From an uncultured Neomegalonema sp. (GTDB taxonomy: Bacteria; Pseudomonadota; Alphaproteobacteria; Rhodobacterales; Rhodobacteraceae), in the NCBI GenBank assembly GCA_937995735.1, contig CALKIZ010000003.1, forward strand, positions 176,287 to 240,286: 64,000 bases of DNA, given 5' to 3'. A model generated the notes under the pieces. That model had not been told where the DNA came from, made no database searches, and saw nothing but the letters and a program-made list of their open reading frames with translations. The position numbers were made by a program, and so were the translations under genes. Position 1 is the stretch's first letter. Each line of letters begins with the position of its first letter. Shown piece after piece: positions 1 through 10,995 of the stretch.

Positions 1-99
1 AAGATGCTGTCCGTACTCATCCCAAGGGATTGGCCCGCGAAAAAACCGGCCTGTCATGACGTGAAACCGAAAGTTTTGTCAGAGCCGGTCACTTTACTC

Positions 100-1971
100 C
101 TACGCCGCAAACCGCTTCCGGCCCTTCGGCGAGTCGTTTACGTCAAACAAATCCGCAAGCTGATCCGTAATCGCGCCGCCCAATTGATCTGCATCGGTGA
201 TCGTAACGGCGCGGCGATAGTATCGGGTCACATCATGGCCGATACCGATGGCGACAAGTTCGACACGGCGCTGGGTTTCAACCATTTTGATCACATCGCG
301 GAGATGCTTTTCCAAATAATGTGACGGGTTCGCAGATAGAGTCGAATCGTCAACCGGCGCGCCGTCGGAAATCACCATCAGAATTTTGCGTTGTTCTGGT
401 CTGTTCACCAGACGCCTGTGCGCCCATTCCAGCGCTTCGCCGTCGATGTTTTCTTTCAATAGCCCTTCGCGCAGCATCAGGCCCAGATTGCGCCGCGCGC
501 GCCGCCATGGGGCATCGGCCCCTTTATAAATGATGTGGCGCAGATCGTTGAGGCGACCGGGGGATTGAGGCCGACCTTTCTCGATCCATTCTTGCCGTGC
601 CGAGCCGCCTTTCCATGCTTTGGTCGTAAAGCCGAGGATTTCAGTCTTCACGCGGCATCGCTCCAACGTGCGCGCAAGCACATCCGCTGAAACAGCGGCA
701 ATGGTGATTGGCCGACCGCGCATTGAGCCGGAATTATCCAAAAGGATCGTCACGACAGTATCGCGAAATTCGGTGTCTTGTTCGACCTTAAAGCTCAGAG
801 GTGTGGTCGGGTTCGCCACGACGCGGGCAAGACGTCCTGCGTCGAGGATGCCTTCTTCCTGATCAAAATCCCAAGAACGGTTTTGCTGTGCCAGCAATTT
901 ACGCTGCAGCCGGTTTGCGAGCCGTCCCACGGCGCTTTTCAGCGGGGCAACCTGTGCATCGAGGAAATTGCGCAGCCGCGTGAGTTCCTCGGTATCGCAG
1001 AGGTCTTCCGCTTTGATTTCTTCGTCATGGGTTTTGTTGAAGACTTTGTAATCCGGGCTGGCTTCACTGTCGGGAATGCCTGGCGGCACGTAGGGCGGCG
1101 GATCACCCTCAGCCTGTTGGCGATCGTCGCTCTCGGCTGAATCGTCCGAGTCCTCATCAACCATGACCGCCGTGGTATCTGCACTCGATTCGTCGCCGCT
1201 TGCATCCTCATCGGATGATTCGGGAGGGGAGTCGTCTTGTTCCCCGTCCTGTTGTTGATCTTCGCCGCTTTGTTCGTCTTCAGAATCGTCCTCGTCTTCT
1301 TCAGGAGGGCTGTCGTCGAAATCGGTTTCTTCGGGCGGTGCGCCAAGCTCTTCACCATAGCCCATGGCGTCAATAAGATCCCACGCTTGCTTGGAAAATT
1401 CGTCCTGATTGTCGAGATTAGCAATCAGCGAGGCGATGGATTGTGCGCTGTTCGCATCAAATTTATCCGCAAAGAGTTTGATTAGGTTCGCGCCGGACTT
1501 TGGCAGAGGCCGTCCCGTCGCGGCAGCACGTAGGGCAAGAGCGCAGGCTTCGGCGAGAGGGGCATCCTCTGCGCTGTCCATGCCTGCCCAATTCGCTTTA
1601 TCGCCGCGTTCAGCAAGAGTGGCGTCAAGGTTGGCGGCGACCCCCGGCATCGCGCGCGCACCGAGGGCTTCGCAGCGTGCGGTTTCGAGTGCCCCATAGA
1701 TCTCGCGCGCCATGTCGCCCTGAGGCATCCGATGGGTATGAGCCATCTCGTCATGATAGCGCAGGCGCAGCGCAAGCGCGTCTGCTTTGCCGCGCGCGAG
1801 CTTGACCTCTTCGGGCTTTAACCGGCGGGAAACCGGGGGCAGGCGCATCCGTTGTCCGCTCATACCGGAGGGATCAGGGGTGTAGGTCACTTCCATTTCC
1901 GGCAATCCCGCAATCGTGCGGGCGGATTCGGCGAGAGCCTGTTTAAATGGATCGGCAGGATTATCACTCAT
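100..1971 (-). CDS. cobT: Cobaltochelatase subunit CobT (C-terminal VWA domain)
   Basis: 623-aa ORF; CobT-like N-terminus, long acidic D/E-rich linker, C-terminal VWA motif (DNSGSMRG); cobS lies upstream on the same strand. Confidence 0.93.
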   Translation of the reverse strand: MSDNPADPFKQALAESARTIAGLPEMEVTYTPDPSGMSGQRMRLPPVSRRLKPEEVKLARGKADALALRLRYHDEMAHTHRMPQGDMAREIYGALETARCEALGARAMPGVAANLDATLAERGDKANWAGMDSAEDAPLAEACALALRAAATGRPLPKSGANLIKLFADKFDANSAQSIASLIANLDNQDEFSKQAWDLIDAMGYGEELGAPPEETDFDDSPPEEDEDDSEDEQSGEDQQQDGEQDDSPPESSDEDASGDESSADTTAVMVDEDSDDSAESDDRQQAEGDPPPYVPPGIPDSEASPDYKVFNKTHDEEIKAEDLCDTEELTRLRNFLDAQVAPLKSAVGRLANRLQRKLLAQQNRSWDFDQEEGILDAGRLARVVANPTTPLSFKVEQDTEFRDTVVTILLDNSGSMRGRPITIAAVSADVLARTLERCRVKTEILGFTTKAWKGGSARQEWIEKGRPQSPGRLNDLRHIIYKGADAPWRRARRNLGLMLREGLLKENIDGEALEWAHRRLVNRPEQRKILMVISDGAPVDDSTLSANPSHYLEKHLRDVIKMVETQRRVELVAIGIGHDVTRYYRRAVTITDADQLGGAITDQLADLFDVNDSPKGRKRFAA

Positions 1972-2011
1972 AACGCTGAGATAGGGCTTGCGGACGCCGA
2001 TTCACAAGAAA

Positions 2012-2043
2012 AAAGGCGCTCCAACTTCTGCCGGAACGCCTTT
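2012..2043 (-). terminator. Rho-independent terminator for the 2089-2427 gene
   Basis: Minus strand AAAGGCG-t-TCC...GGA-g-CGCC followed by TTTTTT. Confidence 0.65.
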
Positions 2044-2088
2044 ATCGGAAAATATTAAGAGCTTTCTCAGACCGAAAAGTGCTTTGGA

Positions 2089-2427
2089 TCAACCCTCGGT
2101 AAGGCGGCGCACGTTTTGAGCCATCATTTCCATCGCTGCACTAATTTCCTTGAGAACTTGGCGGCGGTGGTCTTCCTGACGGCGTTCGGTGGCGCGCAGG
2201 TCTTCGGCTACTTTACGGAATTCGCCGCGAACGAATTGTTCGAAATCAGAAAAGCGGTCTCCGAGGTGGTCAACGCGGTCAGACATTTCCTGACGGGTAT
2301 CGCCGAACAACATCGCCTGCAGTTGATCGAACTTGTTATCTGCACTCTCATTTGCCGCGCCGGCCTTCGGATGGGGCGCTTTCGACGCATTGGTGGGCAG
2401 AGGAGGGCTTTTGGGTTGGTTCAACAT
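2089..2427 (-). CDS. Hypothetical coiled-coil protein
   Basis: 112-aa ORF, charged heptad-like sequence (RVDHLGDRFSDFEQFVRGEFRKVAEDLRATERRQEDHRRQ). Confidence 0.6.
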   Translation of the reverse strand: MLNQPKSPPLPTNASKAPHPKAGAANESADNKFDQLQAMLFGDTRQEMSDRVDHLGDRFSDFEQFVRGEFRKVAEDLRATERRQEDHRRQVLKEISAAMEMMAQNVRRLTEG

Positions 2428-2620
2428 CGTTTGGTACTCCGCAAGTCAGTCACATGGTTTATGAGCTGGTTGTAGAATGCCCGTTTTGCCTTTCGGTTAG
2501 CTTAACGCCGCACAATTTATTCACGACGTTTCGGTGAAACCGGCGGGAAGGGTGGTTGATTTCGTCTGTCTAAGATTAGAAAACGCGGCTTTCACCGCCT
2601 TTTTCTGATTTTGTCCGCAC

Positions 2621-3601
2621 TTACCCGAGGCTGATCGTTGCAGCGCTTTCCGGCAGTTCCTCGTCAAAACACCTCTGATAGAATTCGGCCACAGTAGGAC
2701 GTTCCATCTCGTCGCATTTGTTCAGGAAGCTCATACGGAAAGCAAAGGCATTGTCTTTGAAGATTTCCGCATTTTGCGCCCATGAAATGACGGTGCGGGG
2801 CGACATCAGGGTCGACAATTCACCATTCACGAAGGCCTGACGGGTTAAATTCGCGATGGTCACCATTTGCTTGAGTGTATTGGGATCGGTTTGAGGGCAT
2901 TTTGCGCCGACAATTTTCACTTCCTGTTCATGCGGCAGGTAGTTAAGCGTGACCACAAGCGACCAACGGTCCATTTGGCCTTGGTTGATCTGTTGCGTTC
3001 CGTGATAAAGCCCTGTCGTGTCGCCGAGACCAACCGTGTTGGCGGTGGCAAAGAGCCGGAAATTCGGGTTCGGTCGCAGGACTTTATTCTGATCGAGCAA
3101 AGTCAGTTTGCCTTCAACTTCCAGCACGCGCTGAATAACGAACATAACGTCAGGGCGGCCCGCATCATATTCATCGAAAACAAGTGCAACCGGATTCTGC
3201 AAAGCCCAAGGCAGCACACCCTCGTTGAACTTTGTCACTTGTTGCCCGTTTTCCAGGACAATCGCATCTTTACCGATCAGGTCGATCCGGCTGATATGGC
3301 TATCGAGATTTACTCGCACACAGGGCCAATTCAGTCGTGCGGCCACTTGTTCGATGTGAGTCGACTTTCCCGTGCCGTGATACCCTTGGATCATCACACG
3401 GCGATTATGGGAAAAACCGGCTAGGATAGCTTTTGTCGTATCCGGGTCGAATACATAGCTGCTGTCCAGATCAGGCGCGTGACTGTTCGACGCTGAAAAG
3501 GCTGGGACCACCATATCTGAATCGATGCCAAAGGTATCACGAACCGAAACTTCGGTGTCTGGCGCGACAGGCATCGCGCTGAAATCTGTTCCGTCAGGCA
3601 T
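2621..3601 (-). CDS. cobS: Cobaltochelatase subunit CobS (AAA+ ATPase)
   Basis: 326 aa; Walker [14 protein letters not shown], Walker [11 protein letters not shown]; strong CobS similarity; next to cobT. Confidence 0.95.
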   Translation of the reverse strand: MPDGTDFSAMPVAPDTEVSVRDTFGIDSDMVVPAFSASNSHAPDLDSSYVFDPDTTKAILAGFSHNRRVMIQGYHGTGKSTHIEQVAARLNWPCVRVNLDSHISRIDLIGKDAIVLENGQQVTKFNEGVLPWALQNPVALVFDEYDAGRPDVMFVIQRVLEVEGKLTLLDQNKVLRPNPNFRLFATANTVGLGDTTGLYHGTQQINQGQMDRWSLVVTLNYLPHEQEVKIVGAKCPQTDPNTLKQMVTIANLTRQAFVNGELSTLMSPRTVISWAQNAEIFKDNAFAFRMSFLNKCDEMERPTVAEFYQRCFDEELPESAATISLG

Positions 3602-3648
3602 TGGGAGTCCTCAAAATCTCGAAATTTGCGCAGTCATGACGCAGCAAA

Positions 3649-3670
3649 GCCGCCCTCGCAAGGGGGCGGC
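3649..3670 (-). terminator. GC-rich hairpin, probable terminator of the J-domain gene
   Basis: GCCGCC...GGCGGC stem in the intergenic region downstream of the 3811-4500 gene. Confidence 0.45.
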
Positions 3671-3810
3671 GTGAAAAAGTATAGAGCCAGAAGTCTTGGA
3701 GGCGAATTTTCACTGATTATTTTGCTCGATGCGTGTTCAGCGCATCATAGCGTCAAACTTTATCCGGCGAGTCGCACAAAACCTGATACCCTATGATACG
3801 TTTTGTTCGT

Positions 3811-4500
3811 TTAACGCTTAAAACTCGCGCTCTTTTTAATGTGGTTCCATGCAGCAACGGCTTTTTGCAGGCGCTCTTCTTCGCTGCGATCACCGCCATT
3901 CATATCGGGGTGAAGTTCTTTCACCAGCGTTTTGTAACGTTCGCGAATTTCCTCTGCTGTTGCCATAACATCCAGATCAAGCGCTTCTAGCGCTTTGACA
4001 TCAGCCTTCGGCAGTAAGCGTCGGCGGGCTTTGCGGGCATCATTGGCAAGCGATTCGCCGGGATTAATCGTGGCATTCTCACCGAGGACTTCATGCGGGT
4101 CGGTATACCCGAAGCGCTCCCAGGCCTTTCCTTCTGCATGAGGTTGCGAGGCGACTCCTTTTTGACGGCCTGCGCCTTTCATTTCCCAAGTGGGGCGGTC
4201 CCAGCGCCGATCTTTTTCACGCGCTTTCTCAATCTGAGCAGGACTCATCCCCGCATAGAAATCCCAGCTTTTGTTGTATTCACGAATATGCGCTGCACAG
4301 AACCAGCGATACTCATCTAGCAAGTCCGGCGATTTTGGTGCGCGATGATCGCCTTTTTCCTCGCATTCGGGCCATTCGCATATTCGTTGCGAATGCTCAA
4401 AATTGCCCGTAAACCCACGCTTTCGCGCGCGCTTTTTCTTGTCGGCACCGACGCTGATATCACCAAGAATAGACTTCCAGTCGTCGTCCAAACCACTCAC
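3811..4500 (-). CDS. J-domain (DnaJ-like) protein
   Basis: 229 aa; C-terminal J domain with HPD motif (RYKTLVKELHPDMNGGD). Confidence 0.88.
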   Translation of the reverse strand: MSGLDDDWKSILGDISVGADKKKRARKRGFTGNFEHSQRICEWPECEEKGDHRAPKSPDLLDEYRWFCAAHIREYNKSWDFYAGMSPAQIEKAREKDRRWDRPTWEMKGAGRQKGVASQPHAEGKAWERFGYTDPHEVLGENATINPGESLANDARKARRRLLPKADVKALEALDLDVMATAEEIRERYKTLVKELHPDMNGGDRSEEERLQKAVAAWNHIKKSASFKR

Positions 4501-4653
4501 TCCAAATCAATATTGCGGACGTTTGCCGTCCATTCCAGGTGACGTTACCAAACCGAATTCCAAAAAGCGGCATATGGCTCATCGTTTGAAGATTTCCATA
4601 ATGACTGTTTCCGTGCAAAAGGCCAAGGTGTCAGTGCAGCGCAGGAGGTAAAA

Positions 4654-4929
4654 ATGCCGGGAATTGCAGATTCAATGCGGAGCAAGCTGGAAACGGCGTT
4701 GTCTCCGATACGTCTTGAGATTGTTGATGATAGTGAAAGCCACCGGGGACATGGCGGGTATCGCGAAGGAGGTGAAAGTCATTTTGATATGGAAATTGTC
4801 TCTGATGCATTTAACGGGGTATCACGGGTGGCGCGGCAGCGTCTGGTATTCGATGCCCTCAAGGATGAATTAGCAGGACCGGTTCATGCACTCTCTTTAC
4901 GATGCATTGCACCGATAGAACTGGACTGA
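4654..4929 (+). CDS. BolA family protein
   Basis: 91 aa; BolA pattern LEIVDDSESHRGHGGYREGGESHFDMEIVSDAFNGVSRVARQRLVFDALKDEL. Confidence 0.92.
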   Translation: MPGIADSMRSKLETALSPIRLEIVDDSESHRGHGGYREGGESHFDMEIVSDAFNGVSRVARQRLVFDALKDELAGPVHALSLRCIAPIELD

Positions 4930-5066
4930 CCAAGAGTTTCAACAGCATCGTCTTTTATACTAATTTGTTAAAAATACGCACAATTAAATGTATTTGCGCT
5001 GTGGTTGAAGGTTTCTTCGTATGTTGGACGTAAGATAGCTATGAAATACATTTTAGGGGGGCCCTC

Positions 5067-5279
5067 ATGTTTCGTATTGGTATCGCGTTGTTGATCTCAG
5101 TTTCTCTGTCAGGTTGTATCGTAGGGACTGCGGCTGGAATTGCCACTGATGTCGTCGTTGGGACGGCCAGCATCGCAACGGATGTGGTCGTTGGCACGGT
5201 AGATGTTACCACTGACGTGGTAGGAACTGCCGTTGATGTTGTTACGCCCGGTGGCGGAAGTGATGAAGACGAAGGCTAA
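5067..5279 (+). CDS. Small repeat-containing lipoprotein
   Basis: 70 aa; lipobox LSGC; repeated (I/T)(A/T)TDVV(V)GT units; acidic C-terminus. Confidence 0.7.
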   Translation: MFRIGIALLISVSLSGCIVGTAAGIATDVVVGTASIATDVVVGTVDVTTDVVGTAVDVVTPGGGSDEDEG

Positions 5280-5362
5280 CAGTAATTTACGACCCTAAGA
5301 AAAGTTATCCGGAAGTTAAACGGTGAGCTGGTAAACTTTGACCATTAATTCATAGGGTCATC

Positions 5363-5686
5363 ATGAATACGAAACTTCACGCTATATTTTTTTCCGGGAC
5401 GCGCTTTTTAGTTCTTGGTGCGTTAATTTTTATGGGATTCCAAGTTGATTGGTTTCCATCAATTTATGTAACTGTGGCCTCTATTGTCGTCATTGCTCTC
5501 ATTCTTGACTGGCTGATTACGCAGTTTTTTAAGGTCGCCCTTCAGGCGCGTTGTGGAAATTGCCAAGCTGCGTTCAATATGTATCTGGGTAAGCGTGAAT
5601 ACAACAACGGGAGCAAGATGCGTGAAGTGAAGTATCGCTGCCATAAATGCGATATGCGCATAGAAAGCGGCATATTTGTTTGCTGA
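5363..5686 (+). CDS. Hypothetical membrane protein with zinc-ribbon-like CxxC pairs
   Basis: 107 aa; two N-terminal hydrophobic segments, then RCGNC...RCHKC. Confidence 0.6.
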   Translation: MNTKLHAIFFSGTRFLVLGALIFMGFQVDWFPSIYVTVASIVVIALILDWLITQFFKVALQARCGNCQAAFNMYLGKREYNNGSKMREVKYRCHKCDMRIESGIFVC

Positions 5687-5707
5687 GCCGTTTTGGGAAA
5701 TCTAACT

Positions 5708-6457
5708 TTACACGTGCTGTCCGCCGTTAATCTCAATCTCTACGCCTGTCACATAGCTGCTCTCTTTTGTGCAGAGGTAGTATATGGTGCGGGCGACTTC
5801 TTCGGGTTGCCCCAAGCGGCGCAGTGGGATGTCTTTCACGATGTCTTCGGTTCCCGGAGAGAGGATCGCTGTTTCGATTTCCCCCGGTGCGATTGCGTTG
5901 ACGCGCACGCCATGAGGACCAAAATCCGCTGCCATCTCTCTGGTCAATGCGGCGAGTGCGGCTTTGGATGTTGCATAGGCTGCTCCGGCAAACGGGTGCA
6001 CCCGCGCTCCGGCAATGGAGGTCACATTGACGATGGCCCCTCCAGCGGCTTTTAATTCAGAGAAAAGCCCCCGCGCCAGCACCACCGACGAGAAAAAATT
6101 CACATGAAAGACTCGGCCCCATGTCCTTAAGTCAGTGGTCAACGTGTTGAGGCGATCACCGTCTTCGCCTTTGGGTGACATGCCCGCATTGTTGACGAGA
6201 GCATCCAGTCCAGCACCATTCAGTCTTTCCTTGATCACATCAATCGCCCGGATTGTGTCGTCGGGGCTGCTGAGATCGACCTGAATGTGATCTTCTTCTC
6301 CGGCTTCCCAAGGGCAATCCTCCGGAAAGGGATGGCGCGAGCAACTCAGCACCCTCCAGCCCGCTGAAGAGAACCGCTTGACCGTCGCGTGACCAATCCC
6401 GCGACTCGCGCCGGTCAACAAAAGGGTTCGTTTAGCGGTTTCGGATTTTGTGGGCAT
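5708..6457 (-). CDS. SDR family oxidoreductase
   Basis: TGASRGIG, NNAG, YATSKAAL motifs; start chosen at internal Met (MPTKSETAKRTLLLTGASRGIG) rather than the longer ORF start at 6604. Confidence 0.9.
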   Translation of the reverse strand: MPTKSETAKRTLLLTGASRGIGHATVKRFSSAGWRVLSCSRHPFPEDCPWEAGEEDHIQVDLSSPDDTIRAIDVIKERLNGAGLDALVNNAGMSPKGEDGDRLNTLTTDLRTWGRVFHVNFFSSVVLARGLFSELKAAGGAIVNVTSIAGARVHPFAGAAYATSKAALAALTREMAADFGPHGVRVNAIAPGEIETAILSPGTEDIVKDIPLRRLGQPEEVARTIYYLCTKESSYVTGVEIEINGGQHV

Positions 6458-6618
6458 GAAAAGCCTCCCCGGTGGCACAATACCGTGTTTGTTGTCCGAT
6501 ACCAGTGCGAAACCTGACGCAGAACTGACGAAAGTTGCCTCAACCCCTCTTGACCCGAAGGATGAGTTCGTGTCTGTGACGAGTCTTATATATGAATCAC
6601 ACACAAGAGGTCGCGCTC

Positions 6619-7926
6619 ATGTCCGTCACCTATCTCAAAAAAGCAGACAAATCCTCAGCAACAGGCGAACAAGACGTGCGCGCCACGGTGCAGGAAATGT
6701 TGAACGAGATCGAGGCTGGTGGTGATGCGAAAGCAATCGAGTACGCCGCAAAGTTCGATAAATGGGAAGATGCAATTGTTGTTTCCGAAGAAGCACGCGC
6801 GGCGGCGGCGTCTCAGGTCAATCAAAAACTGAAAGACGATATAGCCTACGCGCATGAGAATGTTCGTTTGTTCGCGGAAGCTCAGAAAGCGACGATTGCT
6901 GATTGTGAGATTGAACTACGCCCCGGCCTGATCGCAGGGCAAAAGCAAATCCCTATGCAAACAGCGGGGTGTTATGTACCCGGTGGCCGCTATGCCCATA
7001 TTGCCTCGGCGATTATGACTGTGACGACTGCGAAAGTCGCAGAAGTCGATCACATCACGGCCTGTTCGCCGCCGAAGCCCGGCCAAGGCATTGATCCGGC
7101 CATTCTTTATGCGCTGAATCTTTGCGGTGCGGATACGGTGCTGAATCTTGGCGGCGTTCAAGGTGTTGCTGCGATGGCATTCGGTCTGTTCGGAACTCCG
7201 CCTGCGGATATTCTTGTTGGCCCCGGCAATCAGTTTGTTGCTGAGGCAAAGCGTATCCTCTATGGCCGTGTCGGAATTGATATGTTCGCCGGACCAACAG
7301 AGACTATGGTGATTGCCGATGCGAATGCGGATGCGGAGATTGTTGCCGCTGATTTAGTGGGCCAGGCGGAGCACGGGTATAACTCACCGGCATGGCTGGT
7401 CTCGCTCGACAAGTCATTGGCTGAAAAGGTCGCTGACATCGTACCAACCCTCATCGCGACTTTACCGGAGACAAACCGTGTGAACGCCGAGGCTGCATGG
7501 CGCGATTACGGTGAGATTATTGTCTGCGACACGCGCGAAGAGGCAGCGAAAGTTTCTGACGAATACGCTTCCGAGCATTTGCAAATTCAAGCGGATGACC
7601 TCGATTGGTGGCTGGCAAGCCTGCGCAATTATGGTTCGCTCTTCCTTGGAGAAGAAACCACAGTGGCTTATGGCGATAAATGTTCGGGAACAAATCACGT
7701 CTTGCCGACAAAAGGCGCGGCGAAATACTCGGGCGGCCTTTCGGTGCATAAGTTCATGAAGACTGTGACATGGCAACGCATGTCGCGTGAAGCAAACCGC
7801 GATATCGCACAGTCTTGTGCTCGGATCTCTCGTCTTGAAGGCATGGAAGGTCATGCGCGTACTGGCGATGTGCGCCTTGCTAAATACTTCCCCGGAGAGA
7901 ACTTCGATCTTTCAGTTGAGGGATAA
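6619..7926 (+). CDS. HisD-superfamily dehydrogenase (HpsN/sulfopropanediol-3-dehydrogenase-like or histidinol dehydrogenase)
   Basis: HisD catalytic motifs GQAEHG, SEHL, GTNHVLPT, GHARTGD; C-terminal KFMKTVTWQRMSREA resembles the HpsN-like branch; start at MSVTYLKK after AGAGG. Confidence 0.88.
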   Translation: MSVTYLKKADKSSATGEQDVRATVQEMLNEIEAGGDAKAIEYAAKFDKWEDAIVVSEEARAAAASQVNQKLKDDIAYAHENVRLFAEAQKATIADCEIELRPGLIAGQKQIPMQTAGCYVPGGRYAHIASAIMTVTTAKVAEVDHITACSPPKPGQGIDPAILYALNLCGADTVLNLGGVQGVAAMAFGLFGTPPADILVGPGNQFVAEAKRILYGRVGIDMFAGPTETMVIADANADAEIVAADLVGQAEHGYNSPAWLVSLDKSLAEKVADIVPTLIATLPETNRVNAEAAWRDYGEIIVCDTREEAAKVSDEYASEHLQIQADDLDWWLASLRNYGSLFLGEETTVAYGDKCSGTNHVLPTKGAAKYSGGLSVHKFMKTVTWQRMSREANRDIAQSCARISRLEGMEGHARTGDVRLAKYFPGENFDLSVEG

Positions 7927-8091
7927 AGCAGGCCTCGCTCTAAGCTCCAACTTCTGAAAAGAATTGTCGCTTCGTTAATAATCTCGCCATGATGCATCGG
8001 TAGACCCTGCATATCGCATATTCTGTCTGTGCTGAAACGACATCACAGGCTATGAAGAGTGAAATCTTTACTTTGTTCAGGGATTAGAGTG

Positions 8092-9459
8092 ATGAAAACC
8101 ACAAAACTTGCGGCTGTGGCGTTCGCGTTGGGCGGCGCATTGGTATTTGATCAGAACGTTGCATTCGCAAAGGGACCGCTCGATATCGAAGCGGGATCGC
8201 GTCTGATTCTCGTCAAAGAAACACCGACTGAAATCGACCTCAAGGACTTCCCTTTTGATTTGGAAGAGGGGGTGACCAAAAATGTCCGGATGTCATTCGA
8301 ACAAGAACTGTCTTTTCCTGAAGAAGAAACGGAAAAAATCAGCTATGTCGTGACCATGCCAATGCTCGAAGTCGAGAAAGATGGCGACGATAAAGTCAAA
8401 ATCATCTTCCCTGAAAACTATTCGGTGACCATGGTCATGGGACCGCAATCCGAACAGGTCCAGCTCGACATAAACGGCGTCTCGGAAAATCAGGTTATGA
8501 CCTTCGAGCGTAATGATGGCCGTATGGCCTTTAGCGGTGTGTCTGATGCGTTTGCGATGTCAATCACATCACCACAAGCCACAGAGAATGGTGTTGATTT
8601 CAAATTCAAGATGAGCGGCAAAGGTCTTGATATCAACGGCAGGGGCGCTGCCGAACAAGACTGGAATGACATCCAAAATCTCGATATCAGCTATGATTAC
8701 ACGATGGATGAAATCTTATATGATGCCATCGCTACGAATGAAGAAGACGGTCAACAATTCGAGTTAACCGGGACTGCGGCGAAAATCCTTGCGAGCGGGC
8801 AAATCGGACAAGGCCGCATCGAAGGCATAACCGCTGCCAATGACATGGCGATTAATATTGCCAAGCCTTTGCCGATTGCTGCCTCCATTGGAAGGCTGAC
8901 ATCTGAAATTTTGATGCCAACCGATCCGTCGCCAAAGCCTCAGGATATCAAATATCTGATTGGTGCGGAAAAGATCGTATTAGACGACTTTATTTGGGAA
9001 ATGATGGACCCTGCGGGTGCGTTTAAGCGCGAGCTGAACAAAATCGTCATTGACATGGAAATGCAGGCAATGCTTACGGCGTCCTTCCTTGATCCGGAAG
9101 CGATGGCGGAAATTGAGGCGACTGGTGTGCCGCCTTTGCTGCCGCTGGGTGCAAAAATCAACAGCATCGCCTTCGATGGCCTTGGTTTGGTGCTGGATGC
9201 AAGTGGCGAAGGTAAAATGAATGGCGTTCAGCCGGAGGGCAAAGCCTTTATTTCCCTCAAAGGACTTAGCGGGTTTGTTGCGGGTGCTCAAAAAGCGGGC
9301 CTGCTAGCTGATCAGCAAGCGATTATTATTGAAGGCATGGCCGGCCAACTCGGTAAAGAAGGCGATGACGGGGAACTGATCTTCGATATCAAAACCGATA
9401 GCGGCATGATCAATATTAACGGAGCGCCGATTATGCCAATCCCCGGCGTTCCCCAATAA
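8092..9459 (+). CDS. Exported protein of unknown function, possibly DUF2125-like
   Basis: Signal peptide (MKTTKLAAVAFALGGALVFDQNVAFAKG); ~455-aa continuous ORF; DUF2125 assignment is tentative. Confidence 0.7.
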   Translation: MKTTKLAAVAFALGGALVFDQNVAFAKGPLDIEAGSRLILVKETPTEIDLKDFPFDLEEGVTKNVRMSFEQELSFPEEETEKISYVVTMPMLEVEKDGDDKVKIIFPENYSVTMVMGPQSEQVQLDINGVSENQVMTFERNDGRMAFSGVSDAFAMSITSPQATENGVDFKFKMSGKGLDINGRGAAEQDWNDIQNLDISYDYTMDEILYDAIATNEEDGQQFELTGTAAKILASGQIGQGRIEGITAANDMAINIAKPLPIAASIGRLTSEILMPTDPSPKPQDIKYLIGAEKIVLDDFIWEMMDPAGAFKRELNKIVIDMEMQAMLTASFLDPEAMAEIEATGVPPLLPLGAKINSIAFDGLGLVLDASGEGKMNGVQPEGKAFISLKGLSGFVAGAQKAGLLADQQAIIIEGMAGQLGKEGDDGELIFDIKTDSGMININGAPIMPIPGVPQ

Positions 9460-9502
9460 TAATTGATGCGGTGGGGCCGGCTTTGGCCCCCGTAGATTTA
9501 AT

Positions 9503-10264
9503 TTGGAGCGTGCAATGACCGGGTTTTCTGTCGAGGGTCGCATCGCTTGTGTAACCGGCGCATCGGGTGGGCTGGGGCGTGCTGTCGCATCGGCTTTGGC
9601 TAATAAAGGCGCGCAGGTTGTTGGTGTGGCGCGGCGGACGGAACAGCTGGAATCTTGGGCAGCGGAGACGCAAGGCGAGACCGCAGTTCTGGCGGCTGAT
9701 CTTTCCGACCCGAAGGGGGTTGAGGCGTTGGCCGCACAGATTGCCGAACCGTTCGGCGCGCCGGATATTCTGGTTAACGCTGCGGGTATCAATACGCGCC
9801 AAGCGGCGGATGATGTGACACTTGAAGGTTGGCAAGTTACGCTGGACCTCAACCTCGCCGTCCCTTTCTTTTTGGCGCAAGCTCTTGTGCCCGCCATGAA
9901 AGCAAAAGGCTGGGGACGGGTGTTAAATTTTGCCTCGCTGCAAACAACACGAGCCTTCCCCGGTGGTCTTTCCTATGGGGCATCTAAAGGCGGCATCGGG
10001 CAACTGACCCGAGCCATGGCCGAGGCTTGGTCCAAAGATGGCATTACCGCGAATGCATTGGGGCCGGGGTTCTTTCCGACGGAACTGACTGCGCCGGTCT
10101 TTGAGGATAAAGAGCGCGCCGCGCGTAATGCCGGCCTGACGTGTATTGGCCGCAATGGGACGATGGATGATATTGTCGGTCCCGCCTTATTCTTTTGCTC
10201 GCCTGCGTCGGATTATGTCACCGGGCAAGTCCTGATGGTAGATGGGGGCTTTACGGCGCGATAA
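9503..10264 (+). CDS. SDR family oxidoreductase (FabG-like)
   Basis: VTGASGGLG, NAAGIN, YGASKGGI, C-terminal VDGGFTA. Confidence 0.92.
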   Translation: MERAMTGFSVEGRIACVTGASGGLGRAVASALANKGAQVVGVARRTEQLESWAAETQGETAVLAADLSDPKGVEALAAQIAEPFGAPDILVNAAGINTRQAADDVTLEGWQVTLDLNLAVPFFLAQALVPAMKAKGWGRVLNFASLQTTRAFPGGLSYGASKGGIGQLTRAMAEAWSKDGITANALGPGFFPTELTAPVFEDKERAARNAGLTCIGRNGTMDDIVGPALFFCSPASDYVTGQVLMVDGGFTAR

Positions 10265-10381
10265 GGTCCGCAGTTGTTCGCCGAGCCTCTTCCCTATTGC
10301 AGCGCAGCATGGTAAGCGCGCCGCCAGAACCAAAGTCCAGCGCATATATTGCGCTTATTCTTAATATTTGGAGTTATCCCA

Positions 10382-10804
10382 ATGGCGGTTGAACGCACGC
10401 TTTCCATTATCAAACCTGATGCCACCGAAAAGAACGTCACTGGCGCGATCATCAAAAAATTTGAAGATGCCGGCCTTCGCGTTGTCGCACAAAAGCGTCT
10501 TCATATGTCGAAAGAAATGGCTGGCAAGTTCTACGAAGTCCATGCCGAGCGTCCTTTCTATGATGAGCTGACGACATTCATGTCCCGCTCGCCGGTCTCG
10601 GTTCAGGTGCTTGAGGCTGAAAACGCTGTTGCGCTGCACCGCGATGTGATGGGAGCAACCAACCCGGCGGATGCAGCGGCAGGTACGGTCCGCGCAGAAT
10701 TTGCTGATTCTGTTGGTGAAAACTCTGTTCACGGGTCGGACAGCCTTGAGAATGCGAAAATCGAAATCGACTTTTTCTTCAAGGCAGACGAAATCGTCGG
10801 TTAG
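10382..10804 (+). CDS. ndk: Nucleoside diphosphate kinase
   Basis: [14 protein letters not shown] start and NSVHGSDS active-site motif. Confidence 0.97.
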   Translation: MAVERTLSIIKPDATEKNVTGAIIKKFEDAGLRVVAQKRLHMSKEMAGKFYEVHAERPFYDELTTFMSRSPVSVQVLEAENAVALHRDVMGATNPADAAAGTVRAEFADSVGENSVHGSDSLENAKIEIDFFFKADEIVG

Positions 10805-10825
10805 AGCGAAGCGCGATAGCGCCAA

Positions 10826-10884
10826 GCCCTCAAAAATCAAAGCGTCTTCAGTGTTTAATCGCATTGAGGGCGCTTTTTCTTTTT
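10826..10884 (+). terminator. Rho-independent terminator after ndk
   Basis: GCCCTCAA...TTGAGGGC stem followed by GCTTTTTCTTTTT. Confidence 0.7.
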
Positions 10885-10995
10885 GGACCTCTGCGGCAAA
10901 GTCAGAATTGCCACACAATTGCTTGAGTCCCTTGCATTTCATTTCGGTGCGCCAGATAGAGAGAAGACGGCAGTATCAACCCTGGGGATTATGTC

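Noticed and set aside
393-406. GTTC-TGGTCT-GTTC near-match to a LexA box
   Set aside because: Spacer is 6, not 7, and it lies inside cobT coding sequence.
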